Below are positions 1-8,694 of a stretch of 64,000 nt of DNA, piece by piece. The stretch spans positions 1-64,000 of the forward strand of contig JAGHIE010000007.1 of assembly GCA_017887325.1 (NCBI GenBank), read 5' to 3'. The notes below the pieces were generated by a model, which was not told the origin of the DNA, did no database searches, and was given only the letters and a program-made list of their open reading frames with translations. The stretch is from Oscillospiraceae bacterium (GTDB lineage Bacteria; Bacillota; Clostridia; Oscillospirales; Ruminococcaceae). Position numbers and translations under genes: made by a program. How positions within the stretch are numbered: the first letter of the stretch is position 1; each line of letters starts with the position of its first letter.

Positions 1-6
1 AGAATA

Positions 7-122
7 GGCGGTGATGATGGCAAAGAGGATCCACCTGTACCCATATCGAACACAGAAGTTAAGCTCTTTCACGTCGAAAATACTTGTCTGGAGACGGACT
101 GGGAAGATAGATAGTTGCCGCC
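7..122 (+). rRNA. rrf: 5S ribosomal RNA
   Basis: Conserved 5S core (CCACCTGTACCCATATCGAACACAGAAGTTAAGCTC) with complementary GGCGG/CCGCC ends. Confidence 0.93.
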
Positions 123-158
123 ACTAAAAACGTCTTGAAAGAGGCGTTTTTATCATAT

Positions 159-234
159 TCCTCCTTAGCTCAGTTGGTAGAGCATGCGGCTGTTAACCGC
201 AGGGTCGTTGGTTCGAGTCCAACAGGGGGAGCCA
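159..234 (+). tRNA. tRNA-Asn (anticodon GTT) with encoded CCA
   Basis: Cloverleaf readable: acceptor TCCTCCT/AGGGGGA, anticodon loop CTGTTAA, T-arm GTTGGTTCGAGTCCAAC, 3' GCCA. Confidence 0.95.
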
Positions 235-240
235 AAGTTA

Positions 241-271
241 AAGCTGTAAGATAAATCTTACAGCTTTTTTG
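241..271 (+). terminator. intrinsic terminator after tRNA-Asn
   Basis: AAGCTGTAAG-ataaat-CTTACAGCTTTTTT. Confidence 0.85.
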
Positions 272-393
272 TTTTTATATCTAAAATAGGTTAAAAATGT
301 GGAATTTTATGATAAAATATAAATGTTATTGTAAATAAATTATTTGAGTAAAACCTATTTTAGCAATTAAACTAAAAGAGAGTGATTATAAGT

Positions 394-1113
394 ATGTTAA
401 GGATTGCTGTTTGTGATGATTGTAGTAATGACAGAAAAGATATTATAAATAAATTAAATAAAATAGAGGAAAGCTGGGGAAGAGAATTAGTTGTTACAAG
501 TTTCGAAAATGGAATAGATTTATGTAATTCTTTGAAAAGTAATGTATTTGATGTTATTTTGCTAGATATTATAATGGATAATAGCATAGATGGAATAGAT
601 GTAGCAAAAATAATAAGATCTAGAGGTGAAAATGTCAAAATAATATTTATATCAAGCTACGATGAAAGAATAAGAGATCTGTTTAGATTGGATACAATAG
701 CTTTTATTGATAAGCCTGTTGATATAGATTTGCTTGAAGATGCCTTAAAATATGCATATGAAAAAATTAAATTAGATGATAAAAATTTCTTTACTTATAA
801 AAAAAGAAGAAATGAATTATTTATTCCAATGAATGATATATTGTATTTTGAAAGTAATAAATATCAAATATTAATTCATACAAAAAAAGATATAATAGTA
901 TACAATGATAGTTTAAAAAATGTTTGGAATTCTGTATGTAATACTTTAGAATTTGTTATGCCACATAAAGCATATATTGTTAATTTAAAGTATGCTACAA
1001 TAAAAAATTCAACAACAATATCTGTAAAAGATAAATTATCCATTACTATAGGTAGAGTATATAAGGAGGATACTATCAAAAGATATATGTTATATTTAAG
1101 GAGGAAGATATAG
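394..1113 (+). CDS. LytTR-family response regulator (AgrA-like)
   Basis: N-terminal receiver (IAVCDDCSND, VILLDIIMD) and C-terminal LytTR-like domain (ILYFESNKYQILIHT). Confidence 0.85.
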   Translation: MLRIAVCDDCSNDRKDIINKLNKIEESWGRELVVTSFENGIDLCNSLKSNVFDVILLDIIMDNSIDGIDVAKIIRSRGENVKIIFISSYDERIRDLFRLDTIAFIDKPVDIDLLEDALKYAYEKIKLDDKNFFTYKKRRNELFIPMNDILYFESNKYQILIHTKKDIIVYNDSLKNVWNSVCNTLEFVMPHKAYIVNLKYATIKNSTTISVKDKLSITIGRVYKEDTIKRYMLYLRRKI

Positions 1114-2441
1114 TGAGTGATGTTATATTTTCTCAGAACTCTATATTTTATGCAATAATAAATTTAATAACACTATATGTTTATAAAAGTTATTATGATA
1201 CTATCTTTATTCCTAAAAATAAAATTATTAAACAGATTATAATTTTAGTATATAGTTTATGTTTTTTGATATTTCAAATTTCTTTTTTAATAATAACAGA
1301 GCCATTATTAAATTTATTTTTATCATTATCTTTAAATTTGCTATTAACTTGTTTATATAAAGGAAAATTATTGTATAAAATATTTTCTTCATTAATTATT
1401 GTAATTACTATGGTTGGAATAGAGATATTTACACCATTTACATATAGTTTAATAACAAACATTGATGTAAATTATGTTTTATCAAATGATAACTATATTT
1501 TATTTATGACGGCAGTTTCTAGATTAATTCCTTTAATACTTGTAAAGATTTTTCAGTATTTTAGAAAAAATAATAAAATAAATGAGAATATAAATATATC
1601 TATTTCATATTGGATAAGATTAATTATTATTCCTATTTTTAGTATCTTTATTATGCATACATTATTTGTTAATAGTAAAGGATCAAATTGGTATATTGTA
1701 ATTTCAGTATTATTAGTATTAATAATTAATGCTTTATTTTATTATCTGTATGAAAAAATATTAGAACAATCTAAAGCAGAATTAGAAAATATTTTACTAA
1801 ATAAACAAATTGAATACTATTCAAGTCAATATATGAAAATTGAAGAAAATTGGAATAGTATAAGAGTTTTAAAACATAATTTAAAACACAGATTAATCGC
1901 TATTCAATCTAAAATTATAGAATGTGATAAGATTGATATTGATGATATAAAACAAGAAGTTATTCAAATTATCAATGAAATGGATTTTCATAATATGCAG
2001 ATATATACTGATAATATTCCAATAAATACTATATTGAATTATGAAATAGATATTGCTAAACAAAATGATATAAATGTAGATTTAAATGTTTCTGTTAGAG
2101 ATAATATAAAAATAGATGGTAAGTTGTTATGCGTAATATTAGGAAATATTTTAGATAATGCTATTGAAGCAACTATAAAGCTAAATCAAGATAAAGATAT
2201 ATGTATTGATATTCTAGAAGAAAAAGGAAATTTATACATAAATGTAACAAATATGTATAAAGGAGAAATTTATTTTGAAAATGACTTACCTAAAAGTAAT
2301 AAAAAAGATAAATTAAACCATGGTATAGGTTTAATAAGTGTTAAAAAAATAATAGACGAACTTGATGGTTATATGCAGATTACTACAGATGATAATGTAT
2401 TTTCAGTTGAGATAATTATTTTTAATGCAACAATTGATTAA
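1113..2441 (+). CDS. sensor histidine kinase, multi-TM with GHKL ATPase domain (AgrC-like)
   Basis: Hydrophobic N-terminal half, H-box LKHNLKHRL, N-box ILGNILDNAIEA, G-box HGIGLISV. Confidence 0.85.
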   Translation: MSDVIFSQNSIFYAIINLITLYVYKSYYDTIFIPKNKIIKQIIILVYSLCFLIFQISFLIITEPLLNLFLSLSLNLLLTCLYKGKLLYKIFSSLIIVITMVGIEIFTPFTYSLITNIDVNYVLSNDNYILFMTAVSRLIPLILVKIFQYFRKNNKINENINISISYWIRLIIIPIFSIFIMHTLFVNSKGSNWYIVISVLLVLIINALFYYLYEKILEQSKAELENILLNKQIEYYSSQYMKIEENWNSIRVLKHNLKHRLIAIQSKIIECDKIDIDDIKQEVIQIINEMDFHNMQIYTDNIPINTILNYEIDIAKQNDINVDLNVSVRDNIKIDGKLLCVILGNILDNAIEATIKLNQDKDICIDILEEKGNLYINVTNMYKGEIYFENDLPKSNKKDKLNHGIGLISVKKIIDELDGYMQITTDDNVFSVEIIIFNATID

Positions 2442-2469
2442 AGGATTCTTTTTATAAGAATCCTTTTTT
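2441..2469 (+). terminator. intrinsic terminator
   Basis: AAGGATTCTT-tttat-AAGAATCCTTTTTT. Confidence 0.8.
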
Positions 2470-2578
2470 ATTTTGTAAAATTATACTTGACTTTTTATTT
2501 TATTATATGTATAATCAAAGTGTAAGATAGTTAGTTACTCAACTAACAAACTATAAAACTTATAGTAAGGAGATAGTT

Positions 2579-2959
2579 ATGAATATAAGTTCTAACACAG
2601 AAAAACCTATATTCATTCAAATAGCAGAACAAATAGAGGATAATATTTTTACTGGTGTATTTAAAGAAGAAGAAAAAATCCCTTCAACAAATGAGATCTC
2701 GACACTATTAAATATTAATCCACATACCGTTTTAAAAGGAATGAATATTTTAGTAGAAGAAAATATTATATACAAAAGGAGGGGACTAGGAATGTTTGTG
2801 AAAGAAGGTGCAGTTGAACAGATAAGACAGAAAAGAAAAAGTATGTTTTACGAAAACTACATTCAAACTCTTATAAAAGAAGCTGATAAATTAAATATGT
2901 CAAAAGAACAAATAGTTAGTTTAATTGAAAAAGGTATAGATGAATTAAGAAAAGAGTAA
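2579..2959 (+). CDS. GntR-family transcriptional regulator (YtrA type)
   Basis: KPIFIQIAEQIEDNIFTGVFKEEEKIPSTNEISTLLNINPHTVLKGMNIL winged-helix pattern; 126 aa; followed by ABC genes. Confidence 0.9.
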   Translation: MNISSNTEKPIFIQIAEQIEDNIFTGVFKEEEKIPSTNEISTLLNINPHTVLKGMNILVEENIIYKRRGLGMFVKEGAVEQIRQKRKSMFYENYIQTLIKEADKLNMSKEQIVSLIEKGIDELRKE

Positions 2960-3011
2960 CAATTGTTTAAATTGATGCTTATTTTAAAAATTAAAAAAAG
3001 GGGTTATAGTT

Positions 3012-3869
3012 ATGAATTCAATTAGTGTAAAAAATGTATCTAAACGATTTAAAAATACGCTGGCATTAGATAACATATCTTTTAATATTGAACATGGAAA
3101 AATTCATGGTTTGCTTGGAAGAAATGGGGCAGGAAAATCCACTCTTATAAATATCATTTCGAACAGAATATTTGCAGATTCTGGTGATATAACCATTGAT
3201 GATGAAACAGTAGTAGAAAATAATAAAATGCATGATAAAATTTATTGTATGAGTGAAAGTAATTATTATCCTAATTATAAAGTTATAAATATTTTTAAAT
3301 GGACAAATGAGTTTTATGACTGCTTTGATTTTGATAAAGCTTTAAATATTTCAAAACAATTTGGGTTAAATGTAAATAAAAAATTAAAGAATTTATCAAC
3401 AGGATATAATTCAATTTTTAAATTAGTAATAGCTTTATCTTTAAATACTCCATATGTTATTTTTGATGAACCTGTTTTAGGATTAGATGCTAATCACAGA
3501 GAATTATTTTATAAGTTATTAATTGAGGATTATGAAAAAAATGGAAGAACTGTCATTATAGCTACTCATTTGATTGAAGAAGTAGCAAATTTAATAGAAG
3601 ATGTTATTATTATTGATAAAGGTAAATTATTGTTACAAAGTTCTATTGAAGATTTAATGATGGAAGGTTATACAGTTTCCGGCACTAAACAAGATGTAGA
3701 AAAATATTGTATAGATGAAAATGTTATAGGTTATGATGAGATTGCTGGAATGAAAATTGCATATGTTATGGGCTATATAAAAGATGATAAATTAAATGAT
3801 AGACTACATATATCATCTATAAATCTTCAAAAATTATTTGTAAAATTGACTGATAATGGTGGTGTTTAA
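3012..3869 (+). CDS. ABC transporter ATP-binding protein
   Basis: Walker A GRNGAGKST, signature-like LSTGYNS, Walker B YVIFDEPVLGLDA. Confidence 0.93.
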   Translation: MNSISVKNVSKRFKNTLALDNISFNIEHGKIHGLLGRNGAGKSTLINIISNRIFADSGDITIDDETVVENNKMHDKIYCMSESNYYPNYKVINIFKWTNEFYDCFDFDKALNISKQFGLNVNKKLKNLSTGYNSIFKLVIALSLNTPYVIFDEPVLGLDANHRELFYKLLIEDYEKNGRTVIIATHLIEEVANLIEDVIIIDKGKLLLQSSIEDLMMEGYTVSGTKQDVEKYCIDENVIGYDEIAGMKIAYVMGYIKDDKLNDRLHISSINLQKLFVKLTDNGGV

Positions 3870-3870
3870 T

Positions 3871-4614
3871 ATGAAATTAGGAAAAATGATTAAATATAGT
3901 TGTTTGAGCGTTTTAAAGCCTTTAGCAATTTTTTATATTATTATGTATGGGATAATGACAATCATTTATCTTATGCCTTTAGATGGGGATAGTGGTTCTT
4001 ATTTTGGTGGAATGGAGTTTTCTTGTTTTATATATTTAGCAATAGTAGGAACATTAGGTTTTACAGAAGATTTTTATATGTTCATTCAAAATGGATTTAC
4101 AAGAAAGAAAATATTTTTAGCAAATACAGTTATGTTTTTATTCGTAAGTTTAATAATGTCAATTATAGATATTACAATTTCACATATATTTAATATTTGG
4201 AAAGGGTATAACTCTATTTTTAATACTGCTTATAATAGTAATTTTTTAGGGAAAATAGTTAGTAGTGATGTGAATATTATTACAAAAATATTGTGGTATG
4301 TTTCAATATATTTTATGATTTGTTGCATATCTTATTGTTGTAGTTTGATTATAAATAGAATTGGTAAAAAAATATTTTGGATATCATTTGCTATAATCAT
4401 CTTATTGATATTTATGATTATACCGGTATTAGTTAATTTTGTATTTGATAAATCTTTTTTAGATAATATAATGAGTTTTATTAGAAATATTTTTGGATTG
4501 GGATATAAAGGAAAAATAAAAACTATAATTCCTATCTTGTCTTTTACTACATTGTCTTTATGTTTTAGTGGAATATCATTTTTATTAATAAGAAGAGCTA
4601 GATGTAACAGATAG
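3871..4614 (+). CDS. ABC transporter permease-like membrane protein
   Basis: Multiple hydrophobic segments; immediately follows the ATPase gene. Confidence 0.7.
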   Translation: MKLGKMIKYSCLSVLKPLAIFYIIMYGIMTIIYLMPLDGDSGSYFGGMEFSCFIYLAIVGTLGFTEDFYMFIQNGFTRKKIFLANTVMFLFVSLIMSIIDITISHIFNIWKGYNSIFNTAYNSNFLGKIVSSDVNIITKILWYVSIYFMICCISYCCSLIINRIGKKIFWISFAIIILLIFMIIPVLVNFVFDKSFLDNIMSFIRNIFGLGYKGKIKTIIPILSFTTLSLCFSGISFLLIRRARCNR

Positions 4615-4618
4615 AAAT

Positions 4619-4653
4619 AAAGGTAGCAATTTATTTTGCTACCTTTATTTTTT
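4619..4653 (+). terminator. intrinsic terminator
   Basis: AAAGGTAGCAA-tttatt-TTGCTACCTTT. Confidence 0.8.
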
Positions 4654-4726
4654 ATAACCAAAATTATAACAATTTCATATATTAAATAATAGGAATATTA
4701 ATTGTAAATATTTTTTTAATATTCTA

Positions 4727-4812
4727 AAAAAGTTGCATCTTTATATGCAACTTTTTACCATTTTTTAGTTATTTATGGAGAGAGTTTTCTCCGAAAATAA
4801 AATAAATGGAGG
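4727..4812 (+). promoter_or_regulatory. palindromic leader element, copy 1 (upstream of amidase)
   Basis: Perfect 12-bp inverted repeat AAAAAGTTGCAT-ctttat-ATGCAACTTTTT, then hairpin GGAGA/TCTCC and CCATTT/AAATGG pairing overlapping the SD; 32-nt core repeated with 1 mismatch at 8095. Confidence 0.75.
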
Positions 4813-4818
4813 TTATAT

Positions 4819-5664
4819 ATGAAAATTTTAATTACAATTGGGCATGGTACAATAGAAGGTGGAGGATATAATCCTGGTGCTGTGGCTAATGGCTATGAAG
4901 AATTTAAAGTAGCAAGAGAAATTGGTAAGTATTGTGGTGCTTATCTAAATAATAACTTTGATGTTGAGTGTGATTTATGGAATTATAATGGCGACTTAAA
5001 TTTAACTCAAAGAATTAGCATGTTGCAAGATAACAAGTATGATTATGTTGCTGAAATGCATTTAAATGCTGGTGGTGGTGCTGGTAGTGAAGTTTATGCT
5101 TATAGTTCAACTGATAGAGGTTTTGTAGTTGCTCAAGAAATTTGTAAAGAATTATGTTCAGCTTTTGGTTGGAGAAATAGAGGTGCAAAAATATCTGGTG
5201 GTAATTATGGAATTATTGATAGAACTAAGCCAACTGCAAATTTAGTAGAAATTTGTTTTATTGATAGTTTAGATGATATAAAAAAAGTAGCAGATAGTAA
5301 AGGTCAATTGAAAGCTGGAGAAAAAATTGCAGAAGGTATTGCTAAAGGATTAGGATTAAAAAGAAAAAATCAGAGTCCTAGTAATCCTACACAACCAAGT
5401 ATACCAAATAATAAACCACAACATTTAAAAGGTACTGTTATATGTTCTGCTTTAAATATGAGAACTAAGCCTGTTACAGGTTCTGTAATTAGAGTGTTGA
5501 AAAATGGTGAATATTTTACTGTTTTATCAGCAAAAGATGGTTGGTTTTATATTGACTTTGCAGGAATTAGAGGTTATGTTGCAGTAGACGATAATTATGT
5601 TAGAGTAGAAGATTTGAACAATAAAAATAAAATTATTAAATATGGAACTCCTATTACAGGATAG
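4819..5664 (+). CDS. N-acetylmuramoyl-L-alanine amidase (Amidase_3) with C-terminal SH3 domain, endolysin-like
   Basis: ITIGHGTIEGGGYNPGAVANGYEE, EMHLNAGGGAGSEVY, VEICFID; C-terminal LNMRTKPVTGSVIRVLKNGEYFTVLSAKDGWFYIDFAGIRGYV; no signal peptide. Confidence 0.9.
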   Translation: MKILITIGHGTIEGGGYNPGAVANGYEEFKVAREIGKYCGAYLNNNFDVECDLWNYNGDLNLTQRISMLQDNKYDYVAEMHLNAGGGAGSEVYAYSSTDRGFVVAQEICKELCSAFGWRNRGAKISGGNYGIIDRTKPTANLVEICFIDSLDDIKKVADSKGQLKAGEKIAEGIAKGLGLKRKNQSPSNPTQPSIPNNKPQHLKGTVICSALNMRTKPVTGSVIRVLKNGEYFTVLSAKDGWFYIDFAGIRGYVAVDDNYVRVEDLNNKNKIIKYGTPITG

Positions 5665-5667
5665 TAG

Positions 5668-5697
5668 AAACTACTGAGATTTTCTCAGTAGTTTTTT
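5668..5697 (+). terminator. intrinsic terminator after amidase
   Basis: AAACTACTGAG-atttt-CTCAGTAGTTTTTT. Confidence 0.85.
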
Positions 5698-5763
5698 ATT
5701 TACAGCTTTCTTTTTTATGATATAATTATCTTGTAATATTTAAGTGTTTGGGAGTGGTATTTA

Positions 5764-7416
5764 ATGAAAAGTGTTACATCTGCTCAAATGAAATCTATAG
5801 AAAAAAAAGCAGTTGAAGAAATGGGAATGACCTATTATGAATTAATGCAAAATGCTGGAGTAGGAAGTTCTAGAAAAATTATAGAAAAATTTTATGTTGT
5901 AAATAAAAATATTGTAGTTTTATGTGGTAGCGGTAATAATGGTGGAGATGGTTTTGTTATTGCTAAAAACCTTTATATTAGAGGCGCTAATGTAACAGTT
6001 GTTTTATGTAAAGGACAACCTAAAACAGATGAGGCTACTAAAGCTTTTAATGAGCTAAAATCAGAAAATCTAGAAATTATAAATACTGAGGAAGATTTGC
6101 AATTAATTGTATCTAGATTAAAAGATGCCGATTTTATTGTAGATTGTATTTTTGGTACTGGATTTAGTGGTGTAATTGCTTCTAATACAAGACAGATTGT
6201 CGATAGGGCTAATGCTTCTAATGCAATTAAAATTGCAATAGATTTACCTAGTGGTGTTAATGCTGATACTGGTGAGTATCAAGGTATTTATTTTAAAGCA
6301 GACTATACTATTGTACTCGGATTGAAAAAGCGTGCACATGAATTAAATATATCTAAAGAAATTTGTGGGGAACAAATTTTAGTTGATATTGGTTTACCTT
6401 TAGATATAATAGACGATGTAGACTTGGAATATACTGAAATTACATATGATATGGTTGTTTCTATGTTGCCAGAAAGAGCAAAAAATTCTCATAAAGGTGA
6501 TTATGGTAAACTTTTAAATATTGCTGGTAGCGTTGGAATGGGTGGTGCTAGTATGATGTCTACAAAATCTGCATTAAGATGTGGTTGTGGACTTACTACT
6601 TTAGCTACTCCTAAAAGTGTTGCTTTTATGGTTTTTCCACATATTATGGAAGCTATGACAATTCCTTTGAAAGAAACTGATGTAGGATCTATTTCAAGTG
6701 ATAATTTAATTCCACTAAAAAAATTACAAGAAAATTGTGATGTTATTACTATTGGCTGTGGAATATCAAGAAACGAAGAAACTCAAAGTTTAGTTAAAGA
6801 TTTTATAGAAATTGCTAACAAACCTATGGTAATTGATGCTGATGGTCTAAATGCTATAGCTGATAGCATAGATATATTAAAGACAATTAGAAATACTGTT
6901 ATTATTACTCCACATAGTGCAGAAATGGCTAGACTTACTAATTTATCAGTAAAAGAAATTGAAGCTAAAAGAGAAAGAGTAGCTTATGAATTTGCTAAAA
7001 AATATAATGTTATTGTTGTATTAAAAGGCGCTAATACAGTTGTTGCTTTACCTGAAGGTGATATTTTTATTAATACAACTGGTACACCTGCTTTAGCTAA
7101 AGGTGGTAGTGGTGATGTTTTAACTGGTATGATAGGCTCTTTCTTAGCTCAAGGTTTATCTGCTAAAGATGCTGTTTTAATCTCTGTTTTTATCCATGGT
7201 TTAGCAGGTCAAAAATGTGAAGAAAAACTATCTGTTTATAGTGTAGTTGCTACAGATGTAATTGAACAAATTCCTATAATATTAAGAGAAATGCAAAATC
7301 AAGTAAAAAAATTACATCAAGACAAAGAAAAGGAAAAAGTTATAATTGATGATGAATATAGTAAACGCTCTCTAGTTGACGATGTAAATGCAATATTTGG
7401 TAACCTTAAATTTTAA
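5764..7416 (+). CDS. nnr: bifunctional ADP-dependent NAD(P)H-hydrate dehydratase / NAD(P)H-hydrate epimerase
   Basis: N-terminal YjeF epimerase (VLCGSGNNGGDGFVIAKNL) and C-terminal kinase-fold dehydratase (ITPHSAEMARL, GTPALAKGGSGDVLTGMI). Confidence 0.93.
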   Translation: MKSVTSAQMKSIEKKAVEEMGMTYYELMQNAGVGSSRKIIEKFYVVNKNIVVLCGSGNNGGDGFVIAKNLYIRGANVTVVLCKGQPKTDEATKAFNELKSENLEIINTEEDLQLIVSRLKDADFIVDCIFGTGFSGVIASNTRQIVDRANASNAIKIAIDLPSGVNADTGEYQGIYFKADYTIVLGLKKRAHELNISKEICGEQILVDIGLPLDIIDDVDLEYTEITYDMVVSMLPERAKNSHKGDYGKLLNIAGSVGMGGASMMSTKSALRCGCGLTTLATPKSVAFMVFPHIMEAMTIPLKETDVGSISSDNLIPLKKLQENCDVITIGCGISRNEETQSLVKDFIEIANKPMVIDADGLNAIADSIDILKTIRNTVIITPHSAEMARLTNLSVKEIEAKRERVAYEFAKKYNVIVVLKGANTVVALPEGDIFINTTGTPALAKGGSGDVLTGMIGSFLAQGLSAKDAVLISVFIHGLAGQKCEEKLSVYSVVATDVIEQIPIILREMQNQVKKLHQDKEKEKVIIDDEYSKRSLVDDVNAIFGNLKF

Positions 7417-7447
7417 TTGTTAAAATTTTACTTTGAGGTGTTCTTTG

Positions 7448-7972
7448 ATGAAAAAAAATATCTACTTGGTCTATAAGTTACCTATTTGGGTTTGTGTTTT
7501 TACTGCTATAACACTTATTACTTTGATAAGCTGTCACAATGCTACTGCAAATCCTCCATCAATAGAGTTAATAAGAAATAATTTAAAAAATAACTTTGAT
7601 TGTTCTTTTAATCTTAATGATGTATTTTTAGGTAAAATATCAAAAGGAGATAATTCCATTACTTTAAATATTGAAGAACCTAAAAACATAAGTCAATTAA
7701 ACTTTATTTTAGATGATACAGGGTTAAATTGTTCTTTTGATGATTTAACAATTGATGTTAGTAATCTGGATTTGGTAAAAGATAATAAACTTTATTTAAT
7801 TTCAGAAGCTTTAAATTCTGTTTATTTAGATAATGAAGCTCAAGTATCTAGATGGAATGATGTTGTAAAAATTAAAACTAGTTATAAAGGTAAAGAATAT
7901 AAAATATATTTGGATAAGAATTTGAATATAACTAATATAAAGTCAGAAAATTTAGATTTTTCTATTATATAA
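7448..7972 (+). CDS. small putative lipoprotein of unknown function
   Basis: N-terminal hydrophobic segment with lipobox-like LISC; good RBS before ATG 7448 (ORF track extends upstream to a TTG). Confidence 0.65.
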   Translation: MKKNIYLVYKLPIWVCVFTAITLITLISCHNATANPPSIELIRNNLKNNFDCSFNLNDVFLGKISKGDNSITLNIEEPKNISQLNFILDDTGLNCSFDDLTIDVSNLDLVKDNKLYLISEALNSVYLDNEAQVSRWNDVVKIKTSYKGKEYKIYLDKNLNITNIKSENLDFSII

Positions 7973-7974
7973 GA

Positions 7975-8007
7975 AAGAAGTGAGAATTTTTTCTCACTTC
8001 TTTTTTT
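7975..8007 (+). terminator. intrinsic terminator
   Basis: AGAAGTGAGAA-tttt-TTCTCACTTCTTTTTTT. Confidence 0.85.
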
Positions 8008-8094
8008 GTGAAATTATTTGTTTGTTTTGATTATATTAATAACAACAAATTTGTTTAAACTTACAAATATATTTTTTTGAAAAAATTTTTTAGT

Positions 8095-8186
8095 AAAAAG
8101 TTGCATATTTATATGCAACTTTTTACTGCTTTTACATGTATAGTGAAAGGGTTTTTAAATCTTTTCAAATATTTGATTGCAGGAGG
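8095..8186 (+). promoter_or_regulatory. palindromic leader element, copy 2 (upstream of phage-like structural operon)
   Basis: AAAAAGTTGCAT-atttat-ATGCAACTTTTT (extendable to 15 bp, AGT/ACT), then hairpin TGAAAGG/CTTTTCA and CTGC/GCAG pairing abutting SD GGAGG. Confidence 0.75.
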
Positions 8187-8196
8187 ATAGTTTGAT

Positions 8197-8694
8197 TTGA
8201 ACAAAAAAGAAAGATTGTTTTGTTATCATTACTACACGCTTAGAAATCTAAAAGAAGCGTCAATTAAAGCAGGATATAATCCTAAGATAGCTGAAAATAC
8301 AGCAATTAGATTGATACAGCGTGAAGATATTAGACAGTTGATATTAAGTTTTGATTTGGAAAAAGAAAAGAAACAACTTGAAAAAGATGTTATTGCTATT
8401 CTTAAAAGAATTGCTTTTAATCCTTTACAAGATAGTATTAATTTACTTTTTCTAAATGAAGATGATGCAAAAGAAAAAATTAGCGAGTTGGATTTATTTT
8501 GTGTCAGTGAAATTAAAAAACCAAAAGATGGTTCTTTGGAAATTAAATTTATGGACAGATATAGAGCTTTAGAAAAATTATTGGAAATTTCTAATTCTGA
8601 TAATGGTGCTCAGACTTTACAAAGTTTATATAAAGCTTTAAATAATTCAACTCAAAATACAAGTGCTGAAGGTGCTTTAGATTATGATGTTTAA
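8197..8694 (+). CDS. phage terminase small subunit (XtmA-like)
   Basis: MNKKERLFCYHYYTLRNLKEASIKAGYNPKIAENTAIRLIQREDIRQLI pattern; directly precedes the large subunit; TTG start. Confidence 0.85.
   Translation: MNKKERLFCYHYYTLRNLKEASIKAGYNPKIAENTAIRLIQREDIRQLILSFDLEKEKKQLEKDVIAILKRIAFNPLQDSINLLFLNEDDAKEKISELDLFCVSEIKKPKDGSLEIKFMDRYRALEKLLEISNSDNGAQTLQSLYKALNNSTQNTSAEGALDYDV

Noticed and set aside
159-234. tRNA-Asn as attachment site for the phage-like region
   Set aside because: No second copy of the tRNA 3' end was seen near 20.4 kb, no integrase is present, and 4.5 kb of unrelated genes lie between the tRNA and the amidase.
372-638. Antisense/overlapping ORFs in the track (e.g. 372-638, 876-1079, 9530-9847, 15002-15283, 38444-38698, 49179-49475, 50032-50349, 57601-58389)
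   Set aside because: They lie opposite or inside well-supported genes, have low-complexity hydrophobic or Ser/Leu-rich translations and no convincing RBS; typical mirror ORFs of AT-rich coding sequence.
4727-4756. Reading the shared palindrome simply as an intrinsic terminator of the preceding gene
   Set aside because: Both copies come after another, more typical terminator and sit just upstream of a start codon; the near-identity of the two copies implies a specific function, though attenuation remains possible.
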